Below, in pieces: positions 50,221-60,112 of a DNA stretch of 64,000 nucleotides. Position numbers and translations under genes: made by a program. Source of the stretch: Bradyrhizobium sp. CIAT3101 (GTDB lineage: Bacteria > Pseudomonadota > Alphaproteobacteria > Rhizobiales > Xanthobacteraceae); assembly GCF_029714945.1 (NCBI RefSeq), contig NZ_CP121634.1, forward strand, positions 5,787,001-5,851,000, given 5' to 3'. The notes under the pieces are model-generated. The model saw only the letters and a list, made by a program, of their open reading frames with translations, was not told where the DNA came from and did no database searches. Each line of letters begins with the position of its first letter. Position 1 is the first letter of the stretch.

Positions 50221-52043
50221 TGCCTCGTCGCGTGCGCAGGCCTCGCCGAATTCGAGAGGTAAACGTTGCGGGGGGCGCCGTCGGCGCGATGATGAATTTC
50301 GGCCTGGTGGCGGCGATCGGCCGGCACTCGCGGTTCGCGATGCATCGGCGTGACGGCCTGCCCCAGCAGCGCAGGAAGAAGTTCGTCGCGTGTGCCGAAC
50401 CGGCCAAGGCGACCCTCGTTCATGAAGACGATCTTGTCGACGAGGGCAAGCAGATTGGGGCGATGGTTGATGATCACGACGGTCACCCCCTGCTTCCGGA
50501 GCTCCTGGAGGGCATCGGCCAGCGCGCGGTCGCCGTCTCCGTCCAGATTGGCATTCGGCTCGTCGAGCACGACCAGCACCGGCTTGCCGAACAGCGCACG
50601 CGCCAATCCGATACGCTGTCGCTGGCCGCCCGAAAGACCCGCGCCATTGTCGCCAATGACGGTGTCATAACCCTTCGGAAGCCGCTGGATCATGGCGTGC
50701 GCGGATGCCAGTTGTGCAGCCTCGACAACCGCTTCGTCTGTCGCATCGTCACGGAACCGGGCGATATTGTCGCGAACGGTGCCGGCAAACAATTCGACGT
50801 CCTGCGGAAGATACCCGAGGCGCTGCCCGAGGAAATTGGCATCGAAATGCCTCGTGTCGTTGCCATCGATGCGCACGCAACCGCGAACGATGGGCCAGGC
50901 ACCGACCAACGCTCGCGCCAGCGTCGATTTGCCGGAGCCGGACTGACCGACGACGGCAACAATTTCGCCGGGCGCCAGGCGGAACGACACATCTGCCACC
51001 GCAGGCATTTGCGATCCGGGTACGAGGACCGTCACGGCTTCGACCGAGACCTCACCGGCCAGCGCGGGCAGCCGGGTCGGCGGCCGCTCCGCGGCCCGGG
51101 TCCGGAGCGCGGCATCGAGCCGCGCATATGACGTCCGCGCGACAACGATGGCCTTCCACTGCGACACGGCGGCTTCCACCGGCGCGAGCGCGCGTCCCAT
51201 GATGAGCGACGCCGCGAACAGAACGCCTCCCGAGATCTCCTGCTGGATCGCGAGATAGGCTCCCACGCCCATGATCGACACCTGAAGGGCCATCCGCAGG
51301 AATTTGGAAATCGCAAGGAGCGTGCCACCGCGCTCACCCGCACGGGCGCCGTCGAGAAGTGCCTCGCCATGCGTCGAGCTCCAGGCGATGCGCACGGCAG
51401 GCCCCATGCCAAGCGCCCGGATGGCCTCGGCGTTGCGGAGCGAGGACGTCAATCGGTCCAGCGCATGAAGATTTTTCGACGCGGCCGTAATGAGCGGCGC
51501 CTTGGTGGCGCGCTCGTTGAGGAAGGCCAGCAAAAGGATGATGACCGCACCGATCAGGGCAACGAGGCCGATCAGGGGATGGAGCAAGAAGCATATTGCC
51601 AGGAAAATCGGCGTCCACGGCACGTCCATGAGCGACGTAATCACGCCGCCCGACAAGACTTCCCGCAGGGTGTCCACGTCGCGAAGCAGCTGGACATGAT
51701 GCGAGCTGCCCGTGGCCAGGGAATGCCCGAGCGCGGTCTCGAAGACCTCTCCCGAGAGAAGCTGGTCGAACCTGAGCCCGATCTGCACGAGGATCCGGCT
51801 GCGAAAATGTTCGAGCGTCGCGTAGCTGACGAAGAGCGCGAGCGCTATCAGCGAGAGCAGCAGGAGGGTCATTCCGTTCCGGCTGGTCAGCACGCGATCG
51901 TAGATTTGCATGGTGTAGAGCGGAGAGACGAACACCAGCAGGTTTATGAATATCGATAGTCCGCCGGCTGCGAGGAGGCCGGGACGTATCTGACGAAATC
52001 CCTCCGCGAGCGCGGAGCCCTTTGCCGAAGCGTACATATGCAT
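50217..52043 (-). CDS. PrsD/PrtD-like type I secretion ABC exporter
   Basis: A 608-aa exporter without a peptidase-like domain. After the first membrane segments come the PrtD-type signature DVPWTPIFLAICFLLHPLIG, then the ATPase with Walker A VGQSGSGKST (about 363), LSGGQRQR, VLDEPNANLD and the H-loop INHRP. ATG at 52043 (or 52037) is preferred; an upstream ATG at 52145 would add a Cys-rich, unlikely leader. In Rhizobium leguminosarum the related PrsD-PrsE pair exports EPS glycanases and Rap adhesins, a fitting model for this locus. Confidence 0.93.
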   Translation of the reverse strand: MHMYASAKGSALAEGFRQIRPGLLAAGGLSIFINLLVFVSPLYTMQIYDRVLTSRNGMTLLLLSLIALALFVSYATLEHFRSRILVQIGLRFDQLLSGEVFETALGHSLATGSSHHVQLLRDVDTLREVLSGGVITSLMDVPWTPIFLAICFLLHPLIGLVALIGAVIILLLAFLNERATKAPLITAASKNLHALDRLTSSLRNAEAIRALGMGPAVRIAWSSTHGEALLDGARAGERGGTLLAISKFLRMALQVSIMGVGAYLAIQQEISGGVLFAASLIMGRALAPVEAAVSQWKAIVVARTSYARLDAALRTRAAERPPTRLPALAGEVSVEAVTVLVPGSQMPAVADVSFRLAPGEIVAVVGQSGSGKSTLARALVGAWPIVRGCVRIDGNDTRHFDANFLGQRLGYLPQDVELFAGTVRDNIARFRDDATDEAVVEAAQLASAHAMIQRLPKGYDTVIGDNGAGLSGGQRQRIGLARALFGKPVLVVLDEPNANLDGDGDRALADALQELRKQGVTVVIINHRPNLLALVDKIVFMNEGRLGRFGTRDELLPALLGQAVTPMHREPRVPADRRHQAEIHHRADGAPRNVYLSNSARPAHATRQ

Positions 52044-52193
52044 ATCCGGGCGGCCCTTGATCGGGCAGCGGCAAGCGGTTGAAATTTGCATGCGATCGAG
52101 CGCTAGCGCTCGCATTCCAACATTCCGCAGTGCGCAGAATGGCACCCCGACTCGCGACCTGTGCGGCCGCCAACGGTCCCCTAGGCTATTCCG

Positions 52194-52221
52194 ATACGCG
52201 GGGCATTCGCGCCCCGCGTAT
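52194..52221 (-). terminator. Stem-loop between TIM-barrel gene and secretion genes
   Basis: ATACGCGGGGC (52194-52204) pairs perfectly with GCCCCGCGTAT (52211-52221) around a 6-nt loop. It begins 30 nt past the stop of the TIM-barrel gene and lies 150 nt ahead of the exporter start. It may terminate most transcripts and let a fraction read into the exporter genes. Confidence 0.65.
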
Positions 52222-52251
52222 GTCTTTATTGAGTTAGGCGATCCTCTGAAC

Positions 52252-53433
52252 TCAGAGGTGCCAGGCGTGATGGTCGGTGTGGTGGCCGATCAGATCGGTC
52301 AGATGATGAGGGCCGACATCCGTGGTGGTGTCCGTTGCGACGCTTGGCGTTGCGGTCGCAGTCGGCGTGGTCGTCGTCGCCACAGTTGCCGACGCGGTTA
52401 CCGTTGAACTGGACGTCAGCTGCGAGAAATCGAGCCCATGATGATGATGGTGATGATCAGTCGTCGTCGTCGATGTCGAGCCGCTGGACGAACTGCCGCT
52501 GGTCGAGCCCGTGGTCGTGCCACTGCCGGACGTGGTCCCGCTGCTCGTACCGGTGGTCGTGCCACCCGATGCGGTGGTCGTGCCACCTGTCGACCCGGTC
52601 CCGGTCGTCGTGGTTCCGCTCGAACTGCCGGTCGTGGTTCCGGTGGTGCTTCCCGTAGTGCCTCCGACCGTCGTGCTCGTGGCGGTATTGTGCTGCAGGA
52701 AAACGCTCTGCAACGCGGACGAGCTCTCGAGTGCGGTGTCGCCATTTTGCGAGCCCCACGCATAGGCGTAATCGAAGGCCGGATTCGGCACGACCGCCGC
52801 CCAGTGAGCGAGCATCGTCTGTTCCTGCGCGGCCGTCGGCATCACGTAGTGGCCACCGCTGTCATCGGCCCAGTTGCCGCCACCGAAGGTCTGGAACACC
52901 GGGACGATATGATCCACCGAAATCCCCGCGGCCTCGGCGGCCGCCACGGCCTTGTCGATCATGGTGTAATCGACCGTGCTCATGTCCGACCGCACCGGGT
53001 ACGGATCGATGCCGAACAGATCGATGTGGGTGTTGGCCGGATTGTAGGTGTTCGCGAAGGTCGGGTTCTCCGAAGACCCCATGTTCATCATGGTGATGAA
53101 GGTCTTCGCGCCGGGAAAGTTGGCGTGGATGTAATCGGACTCTGCCTTGAGGTTGGCCGCCGTCACCAGCGTATTGTACTGGCCCGTCGGATCCGGCTCA
53201 TCCTTGAGGTAGAAGGCGTAGACCTTCGAGTTACCGATGTACGGCTTCAGCGCATCGATGAAGCTCTGGGTAACGCCGTCCCCTTGATCGAGGTAAACCA
53301 TGCCCTTCACACCGGCCGGCAGTGCGTTCAACTCGTCGACCGACGAAACGTCGGCCAAGTTGAAGCCTGCCGCAGCTGGCGTGTAGGTGCCCTGTGCATT
53401 GATGTTGTTGCCTGCGGTATAGTGTAGCGTCAA
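52252..53433 (-). CDS. TIM-barrel-like protein with Ser/Thr/Gly/His-rich tail, probable type I secretion substrate
   Basis: A 393-aa protein without an N-terminal signal. Residues 1-250 are a paralogue of the protein at 35867-36778: FYLKDEPDPTG, FGIDPYP, VFQTFGGGNW and DYAYAWGSQNGDTAL. Then come ~75 residues of Gly/Ser/Thr repeats, a natural run of six His (about 327-332) and a hydrophobic/His-rich end (HHLTDLIGHHTDHHAWHL). The start is TTG at 53433 with AGGGG upstream. It directly precedes the PrsD/PrsE-like exporter genes, so C-terminal-signal export is likely. There are no RTX repeats. The enzymatic activity is unknown; a glycan-active barrel is inferred. Confidence 0.85.
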   Translation of the reverse strand: MTLHYTAGNNINAQGTYTPAAAGFNLADVSSVDELNALPAGVKGMVYLDQGDGVTQSFIDALKPYIGNSKVYAFYLKDEPDPTGQYNTLVTAANLKAESDYIHANFPGAKTFITMMNMGSSENPTFANTYNPANTHIDLFGIDPYPVRSDMSTVDYTMIDKAVAAAEAAGISVDHIVPVFQTFGGGNWADDSGGHYVMPTAAQEQTMLAHWAAVVPNPAFDYAYAWGSQNGDTALESSSALQSVFLQHNTATSTTVGGTTGSTTGTTTGSSSGTTTTGTGSTGGTTTASGGTTTGTSSGTTSGSGTTTGSTSGSSSSGSTSTTTTDHHHHHHGLDFSQLTSSSTVTASATVATTTTPTATATPSVATDTTTDVGPHHLTDLIGHHTDHHAWHL

Positions 53434-53944
53434 ATCGCTTCCCCTTTGTGGTGAGTGCCCCCAGCACCTCCAAGTCTGAGTGCAACCGGCCTCTCATTGC
53501 GGGTGAACGTATGTTTACGTTTGGGGCAGGAATTTCGGTTCGATTGGGCGGAACCAAGGGAATATTGTGCCGAAAACTTGGGCGTCCGATTAGACCGCAA
53601 TCGGTCCAAACCATCATTTCCGGACGATTTCCCAATATTGCCAATGATCTGGGCGAGATGCTGATACGGGTGCGCCGCTGATCTGCTCTTGCCCGATATT
53701 CACAACCTAATTGGAGCCGCTCCGATCACGCTCGCAAGCAATTATCGATTCGGCCACGCGAGATATCTACGATCATACCGTTGAGCCAAACGATGCCGGT
53801 AAGCGGTAACTGATGCCGCCGATAGTATCATTGATTCGCACTACGAGCATCACGGGGCGGGAATCCCACGCGAATTGCTGCACTCCGGAGGACGCCCGGT
53901 TCGACGTCACAACGGCCAGGCGCTTCGCCTAACTCGCGCCGTCG
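53434..53944. other. Non-coding stretch between matrix block and catabolic block
   Basis: About 510 nt with no convincing gene; short frames here have no recognisable product. A small hairpin AGGCG-CTT-CGCCT (53918-53930) lies 14 nt past the RidA-family gene and may mark its transcript end. The right-hand part before 53433 should contain the promoter of the TIM-barrel-like gene. Confidence 0.35.
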
Positions 53945-54376
53945 TCAGCGCGGTACGACAGCCGTCGCTTCGATCTCGACGCGCGCAGACGTCTCGACGA
54001 GACGCACGACCTGCACGAGCGCCATACTCGGGTAGTGCACACCGATGACGTCGCGATAAGCCTTGCCGAGCGCTTTGAGACTGGACACGTATTCGTCCAT
54101 GTCCACGACATACCAGGTCAGGCGCACGAGATGTTCTGGTCTCGCACCGCCCTCCGCCAGGATCGCGACGATGTTTTCGAGCGCCTGCCGGACCTGCGCG
54201 ACAAACCCGTCGGCAAAGCGGCCTGCAACGTCCCAGCCGACGACACCACCCGTCACGACAAGGCGTCCCTCGGCCATGATGCCGTTGGAATAGCCCTTCG
54301 GCTGCGGCCAGCCGCTGGGCTGAAGCACTTGCAGACCGCTGGTCGCGCCGGCTTCCGGCTTTGTCGTCGTGCTCAT
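53945..54376 (-). CDS. RidA-family (YjgF/UK114) protein
   Basis: A 143-aa member of the RidA superfamily, many of which hydrolyse reactive enamine/imine intermediates. The core runs GYSNGIMAEGRLVVTGGVVG, then FVAQVRQALENIVAILAEGG, and closes with the Arg-containing strand SARVEIEATAVV. It follows the acyl-CoA dehydrogenase gene by 18 nt, so both are co-transcribed leftward from the marR intergenic region. RidA-like proteins in catabolic operons often have altered substrate ranges; which applies here is unknown. Confidence 0.9.
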   Translation of the reverse strand: MSTTTKPEAGATSGLQVLQPSGWPQPKGYSNGIMAEGRLVVTGGVVGWDVAGRFADGFVAQVRQALENIVAILAEGGARPEHLVRLTWYVVDMDEYVSSLKALGKAYRDVIGVHYPSMALVQVVRLVETSARVEIEATAVVPR

Positions 54377-54394
54377 GCGGAATCCTCAGCCCCC

Positions 54395-55573
<1,179 letters not shown>

Positions 55574-55928
55574 CTGATCCCTCCTGCGCTGACCGCGCGG
55601 CCGGCCGGGCCGCCGCCGATACGGACTCTGCGCATGATCCCCTGGCTTTCGCCGGGTCACGCCATGCGCTGAACCTTTGCCTCAATTATTTTAAGCATAA
55701 AATATTTCGTTGGCGCGCGCCTTGTCAAGGCGGCTTCTGCAAAGACCTCGCCGGCGAGTTTGGCTCCCCGGCATCGATCTTGAGATACAGCGCAAATTGG
55801 ATACGGAGCTGCACCGATTCCGGGACGCCCGGGCTCAGCCTTGAATTTACTTTTGGCACGAACTATCTTGCCATCGACCATGAGAGCTGCGCCAGCTTTC
55901 AACAGGCTACGAAGCCCGGGAGATTCGA
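55574..55928. promoter_or_regulatory. Divergent control region with MarR-type palindrome
   Basis: This region separates acyl-CoA dehydrogenase (leftward) from marR (rightward). At 55687-55704 lies TATTTTAAGCATAAAATA, a perfect inverted repeat of 7-bp arms with a 4-nt spacer inside an AT-rich patch. The size and place fit a MarR-dimer operator that overlaps the divergent promoters. A close copy occurs at 63849-63866. Confidence 0.65.
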
Positions 55929-56435
55929 TTGGCACTCGCGAAAGAGTCCGCGCCTGTATCAACCAGGAATGGGGTGGATCAGGAGGCCGAGTACAGGGCT
56001 CAAACGCGAGTTTGGCTCCGGCTGCTCGCCTGCACGACCCTGATCGAAGGGGAGTTGCGGCGCCGGTTTCGCGATGAGTTCGATTTCACGATGCCCCGCT
56101 TCGATGTTCTGGCTCAGCTCGACCGCGAACCGAGCGGGCTTGTGCTGGGAGAGTTGCCCAAGCGCCTGATGGTCTCCGCCGGGAACCTCACGCCGATCGT
56201 GGACCGTCTGGTCGCGGACGGATACATCACCCGCACGCCGTCGAACCTCGACCGCCGCGTGCAGATTGTCTGCATGACGGTCGAAGGCCGCAAGACCTTC
56301 AGGCGAATGGCCAAGAGCCACGGCGCATGGCTTGCCGAGTTGCTGGCGGATTTCCCCGCGGATCGGTACGACGGCTTGATCGGCGAGCTCGACGAGCTCA
56401 AGGGCGCTGTCAGGGACGCTCTGCAAAAACCCTGA
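55929..56435 (+). CDS. MarR-family transcriptional regulator
   Basis: A 168-aa winged-helix regulator: RRFRDEFDFTMPRFDVLAQL, then GELPKRLMVSAGNLTPIVDR (recognition helix) and the wing DGYITRTPSNLDRRVQIVC. The start is TTG at 55929 with GGGAG 6 nt upstream; the next in-frame ATG is far inside. It is convergent with the ligase gene (13-nt gap) and divergent from the acyl-CoA dehydrogenase gene. It is the obvious candidate to bind the palindromes at 55687 and 63849, probably released by a CoA ester or free acid. Confidence 0.92.
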   Translation: MALAKESAPVSTRNGVDQEAEYRAQTRVWLRLLACTTLIEGELRRRFRDEFDFTMPRFDVLAQLDREPSGLVLGELPKRLMVSAGNLTPIVDRLVADGYITRTPSNLDRRVQIVCMTVEGRKTFRRMAKSHGAWLAELLADFPADRYDGLIGELDELKGAVRDALQKP

Positions 56436-56448
56436 GCGGACGCAACTG

Positions 56449-58071
56449 TCAGCGTCGCACCTTCACTCCGGCCGCCTCGCGATCCCAAATATCCGCCGTG
56501 ACGCCCGCCTCACGCAGCACGCCCTTCTTGATCTTGCCGTTCTCCGTCAGCGGCATCTGGCTCAAAATGCGCACGTAGCGCGGGATGGCGAAATAGGCGA
56601 TCTGTCCTTCGCAATGCCTGATGATGTCGACAGGCTCCAGCGATTGTCCTGGTTCCAGCAGGATCGCCGCTGCAACCTCGTCCTCTCCCAGTTCAGACGG
56701 CAGCGGGTAGATCGCGCAAGCGGCGACCGCGGGATGGGACTGGATGGTCTGCTCGACCTCCCAGGAGGATACGTTCTCGCCACGCCTGCGGATCGAATCC
56801 TTCATGCGGTCGATGAAGCGATAGTGTCCGTCGGGATCCCGAACCACACGATCGCCCGAGTGAAACCACAGATTTCGCCAGGCCTCGACCGTCTTCTCCG
56901 GCATGCCAAAATAGCCGGTGGCAAAAGCAAACGGTTCACTCGCGCGAAGCACGAGCTCGCCGGCCTCTCCATCGGGAAGAGCTGAATCATTCTCGTCGAC
57001 GATCCGGGCTTCGGTGCCTTCGGCCAGATAGCCCATCGTCCCCGGACGATCCGACGGAATCGTGCCGGCGAACACGAAGTTCGTTTCGGTCGACCCGTAG
57101 CCGTCGACCAGCGGTACGCCAAAGCGTTCGCGGAACGGAGCGTGGATCTGCGGCGGCACTCCGCCGCCGAGCGCAACGCGAAGACAATGCGTCGAATCGT
57201 TCGCCGTCTTCGGCTGCGCCAGCAGCATCGACGCCATCGCGCCGAGCAGATAGCCGACCGTCGCATTGTGCCGTTGCGCGGCGGCCCAAAAGCCGGAGGC
57301 GGAGAATTTCGGCTCCAACACGTAAGTGCATCCGTTCAGGAGCGCCTGATAGAACGCATTCAGCGCGTTGGTGTGGAACAGGGGCAGCGTCGTGAACAGC
57401 ACATCGCCCTCGCGGATGCCGAGCGCACGCGCCGAATAGATGCCCCACCAGAACAGTTGCGCCTGCGGACAACACACACCCTTTGCAGGCCCGGTGGTGC
57501 CCGATGTGTAGAGGATCGCAACGGTGTCGCCAGGGCGGACAGCGCCCGCCGCGGCTGCGGCTCCCAGCGCCGGCAGCGGTAACGCGGACAACCTGGCATC
57601 GATGGGCTCATCACCAGCTCCGATGATCCAGGTCCGAGGCGGCAGATCGACCCCCGCCTCCACGCTGTCGATCGCGCCCGCGAACTCAGCCTCGACGACA
57701 AGCAGCGCTGGACGCGCGTTGCGGAAGATGTGGGAGAGCTGGAAACCGCGCAACGCGGTATTGATCGGGACCGCGATGGCCCCGAGCCACGCGCAGCCGA
57801 GATAGACCTGCAGGAACTCCGGACGGTTCGAGCACATCAGCGCGACCCGATCGCCCGGCTTGATTCCGGCATCGACGAGTGCTTGGGCCGACGCGGCCGC
57901 GATCGCCGCGGTCTGCGCAAAGGACCAGCGCGTCTCACCCGCGACCAGCAGGATGCGCTCACCGTAACGTTCGGCCTGCCGCGTGAGGATGGTGGACAGA
58001 ATCCGGTCCGACGGCGGAAACGACGTGACAGCACGCGTCCAGGCCGGCACCTCGTTCTGCGTCACGATCAT
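56449..58071 (-). CDS. AMP-dependent acyl-CoA synthetase/ligase
   Basis: A 540-aa adenylate-forming enzyme with the P-loop ILYTSGTTGPAKGV (about 187-200), GYGSTETN, the hinge YRFIDRMKDSIRRRGENVS and the C-terminal catalytic Lys region (ENGKIKKG). It activates a carboxylic acid to its CoA thioester. It is the last gene of the leftward operon and starts 9 nt after the binding-protein gene. CaiC-like ligases are similar in layout; the acid substrate cannot be told from sequence. Confidence 0.93.
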   Translation of the reverse strand: MIVTQNEVPAWTRAVTSFPPSDRILSTILTRQAERYGERILLVAGETRWSFAQTAAIAAASAQALVDAGIKPGDRVALMCSNRPEFLQVYLGCAWLGAIAVPINTALRGFQLSHIFRNARPALLVVEAEFAGAIDSVEAGVDLPPRTWIIGAGDEPIDARLSALPLPALGAAAAAGAVRPGDTVAILYTSGTTGPAKGVCCPQAQLFWWGIYSARALGIREGDVLFTTLPLFHTNALNAFYQALLNGCTYVLEPKFSASGFWAAAQRHNATVGYLLGAMASMLLAQPKTANDSTHCLRVALGGGVPPQIHAPFRERFGVPLVDGYGSTETNFVFAGTIPSDRPGTMGYLAEGTEARIVDENDSALPDGEAGELVLRASEPFAFATGYFGMPEKTVEAWRNLWFHSGDRVVRDPDGHYRFIDRMKDSIRRRGENVSSWEVEQTIQSHPAVAACAIYPLPSELGEDEVAAAILLEPGQSLEPVDIIRHCEGQIAYFAIPRYVRILSQMPLTENGKIKKGVLREAGVTADIWDREAAGVKVRR

Positions 58072-58080
58072 GCTCCCGCC

Positions 58081-59238
58081 TCAGGGCAACAGCTTGTATT
58101 TGCCGTCCTCGATCTGGACCATGATGCGCGAGCGGTCGTCGACGCCATGCCGATCCGCCGGCGTATAGGTATAGACGCCCTGCGTCCCGACGACCTCCTT
58201 GGTCGTGAACAGCGCCTGACGAAGCGCGGTTCGGAATTCCGGCGAGCCCGGCTTGGCACCGGTTGCCATCGCGCGCTTGGCGGCATCGGCGAACACCAGC
58301 CAGCCGTCGAAGGAATAGGACGAGAAAGAATCCGTCGGCGCCTCGCCGTTCGCTTTCTCGAAGGCCGCACGGAAATCCAGGGCCACCTTCTGAATCGGAT
58401 TGTTGGCCGGAAGTTGCTCCGCGGCGGTCACAGGTCCAGTCGGGCAGATGATGCCGTTGGCGGTCTTGCCGGCCAGACGCAGGAAATCGGCGCTGATCAG
58501 CCCGTGATTGCCGTAGAGCGGCCCTTTATACCCACGCTCGGACAGCGCGATGACCGGCAACGCGCCGGGCGTCCCGGTGCCGCCGAGCATGATCGCGTCG
58601 GGACGTGCAGCAAGCGCGCGCAGCACCTGGGCTGTGACCGAGGCGTCCGATCGGGCGTAGCGTTCGTTGGCAATGATCTTGATATCGGCGGTCTTCGCAC
58701 TTTGCTCGAGCGAACTGTACATGAGATCGCCGAACGCGTCGGAGAAGCCGATGAACGCGACGGTCTTCAGGCCCTTCGCCTTCATGTGGTCGACGATGCC
58801 TTGCACGAGCAGCGGCGTTGGTTGCGGCGTCTGGACGACCCAGGGGCCGCCGTCGCCGGGCGGCACCGGCGCGATCGGCGACACCGCGATCATGGGAATC
58901 TTCATCTCGATTGCTGCCGTCGCCATCGCGAGCGTCTGCGGGGCGCCAGACGTGCCGATGAGGACATCGACCTTCTCCTGCTCGACGAGTTTGCGAGCGT
59001 TGCGTGCAGACGCCGTCGGATCGGAGCCGTCATCAAGCTGGATGACCCGAATCTTCTCGCCGCCGATCTCGCCGATATAGGCCTGCCCCGCCGCGATCCC
59101 CTTCGCGTTGGGAATTCCGATCGACGACACCGGCCCGCTGAGGCCGGTGACGAATCCAACGAGGATCTCGGCCTGCGCTGCTTGCGGGACGACGAGAAGC
59201 AATGCAGTGGAGACCAGCAGACTCTTGATCACGTTCAT
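58081..59238 (-). CDS. ABC transporter substrate-binding protein (LivK-like family)
   Basis: A 385-aa periplasmic receptor of the branched-chain amino-acid/aromatic-acid type. The signal peptide is SLLVSTALLLVVPQAAQA, then EILVGFVTGLSGPVSSIGIP, the usual opening of the family. ATG at 59238 gives a clean leader and is chosen over 59286. No permease or ATPase genes accompany it, so it must share membrane parts encoded elsewhere. In this operon it probably captures the acid that the ligase activates. Confidence 0.92.
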   Translation of the reverse strand: MNVIKSLLVSTALLLVVPQAAQAEILVGFVTGLSGPVSSIGIPNAKGIAAGQAYIGEIGGEKIRVIQLDDGSDPTASARNARKLVEQEKVDVLIGTSGAPQTLAMATAAIEMKIPMIAVSPIAPVPPGDGGPWVVQTPQPTPLLVQGIVDHMKAKGLKTVAFIGFSDAFGDLMYSSLEQSAKTADIKIIANERYARSDASVTAQVLRALAARPDAIMLGGTGTPGALPVIALSERGYKGPLYGNHGLISADFLRLAGKTANGIICPTGPVTAAEQLPANNPIQKVALDFRAAFEKANGEAPTDSFSSYSFDGWLVFADAAKRAMATGAKPGSPEFRTALRQALFTTKEVVGTQGVYTYTPADRHGVDDRSRIMVQIEDGKYKLLP

Positions 59239-59295
59239 GGCACCTGTCTTTCGCGAATATTTCTTGTTCTGATTGGCAAGCGCCATGAATTCACT

Positions 59296-60078
59296 TCAGT
59301 TTGACGAGACCAGCGCGATGACGCGAAGCGGACTGCCGGAGCCGTTCTGGATCTTCAGCGGCGAGGCGACGATGATGGCGCCGGTGGCCGGAAGCTGATC
59401 CAAATTGCACAGGCATTGCAGGCCGTAACGGCCAGCGCCGTGCAGGAAGTGATGCGCCGGATAAGGCGGCTCGAAATGCCCGGCCTGCCCTGCATCCGTA
59501 CCGATGGTCTCGGTGCCGAATCCGATGACGCCGCGCTCTTCCACCAGCCACTTCATGACGGCCGCGTTCGGGCCCGGCGTGTGCGCGCCGTCATCCCTGA
59601 GATTGGCGTAGTCGCGCCAACCCTTCTTCGACCAATCGGTTCGCAGCAGCACCCAGTTCCGCTCGGGGATGCGGCCGTGTTTCGCCTCCCAGGCCTCGAC
59701 GAGTGGAACCGTCAGCAGGAAATCGGGATCCTGGGCCGCCTGCGCCGAGCAGTCGATGACACAGGCCGGCGCGATCATGTCCTTGGCCGGCATCGTGTCG
59801 ACGGCATTGTTCGGCAGGTCCTTGCCGGTGAACCAGTGAATCGGCGCATCGAAATGCGTGCCGGTATGTTCGCCGAAGGTGACATTGTTCCAGTACCAGG
59901 CCGGGCCGCGACCGTCGTATCGCGAGATTTCCTGGATGCGGACCGGCGCCGCCTGGCCGAACTCCGGCGGCAGCACGATGACCGGAAAATCCGGACTGAG
60001 CGTAAAGGTCAGATCGACGACGCGCACCGCGCCGGAAGAAATCGCACCCGCCAGCTCCAGGAGATTCTTGCTTTGCAT
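59296..60078 (-). CDS. Cyclase-family metal-dependent hydrolase (kynurenine formamidase-like)
   Basis: A 260-aa protein with the family metal site HTGTHFDAPIHWF (H71, H75, D77, H81) and a C-terminal core VIVASPLKIQNGSGSPLR-like strand. Members hydrolyse N-formylkynurenine, isatin or cyclic amides and esters. ATG at 60078 has GGAGG 8 nt upstream; longer readings are Arg-rich and unlikely. It sits in the middle of the leftward operon and may open a ring or amide in the pathway. Confidence 0.9.
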   Translation of the reverse strand: MQSKNLLELAGAISSGAVRVVDLTFTLSPDFPVIVLPPEFGQAAPVRIQEISRYDGRGPAWYWNNVTFGEHTGTHFDAPIHWFTGKDLPNNAVDTMPAKDMIAPACVIDCSAQAAQDPDFLLTVPLVEAWEAKHGRIPERNWVLLRTDWSKKGWRDYANLRDDGAHTPGPNAAVMKWLVEERGVIGFGTETIGTDAGQAGHFEPPYPAHHFLHGAGRYGLQCLCNLDQLPATGAIIVASPLKIQNGSGSPLRVIALVSSN

Positions 60079-60112
60079 CGTCACGTCCTCCAGCTTGGTT
60101 GAAATTCCGATT

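Noticed and set aside
53448..53681. A 77-codon + strand frame as a small gene
   Set aside because: There is no ribosome site or family resemblance, and an alternative frame of similar length overlaps it.
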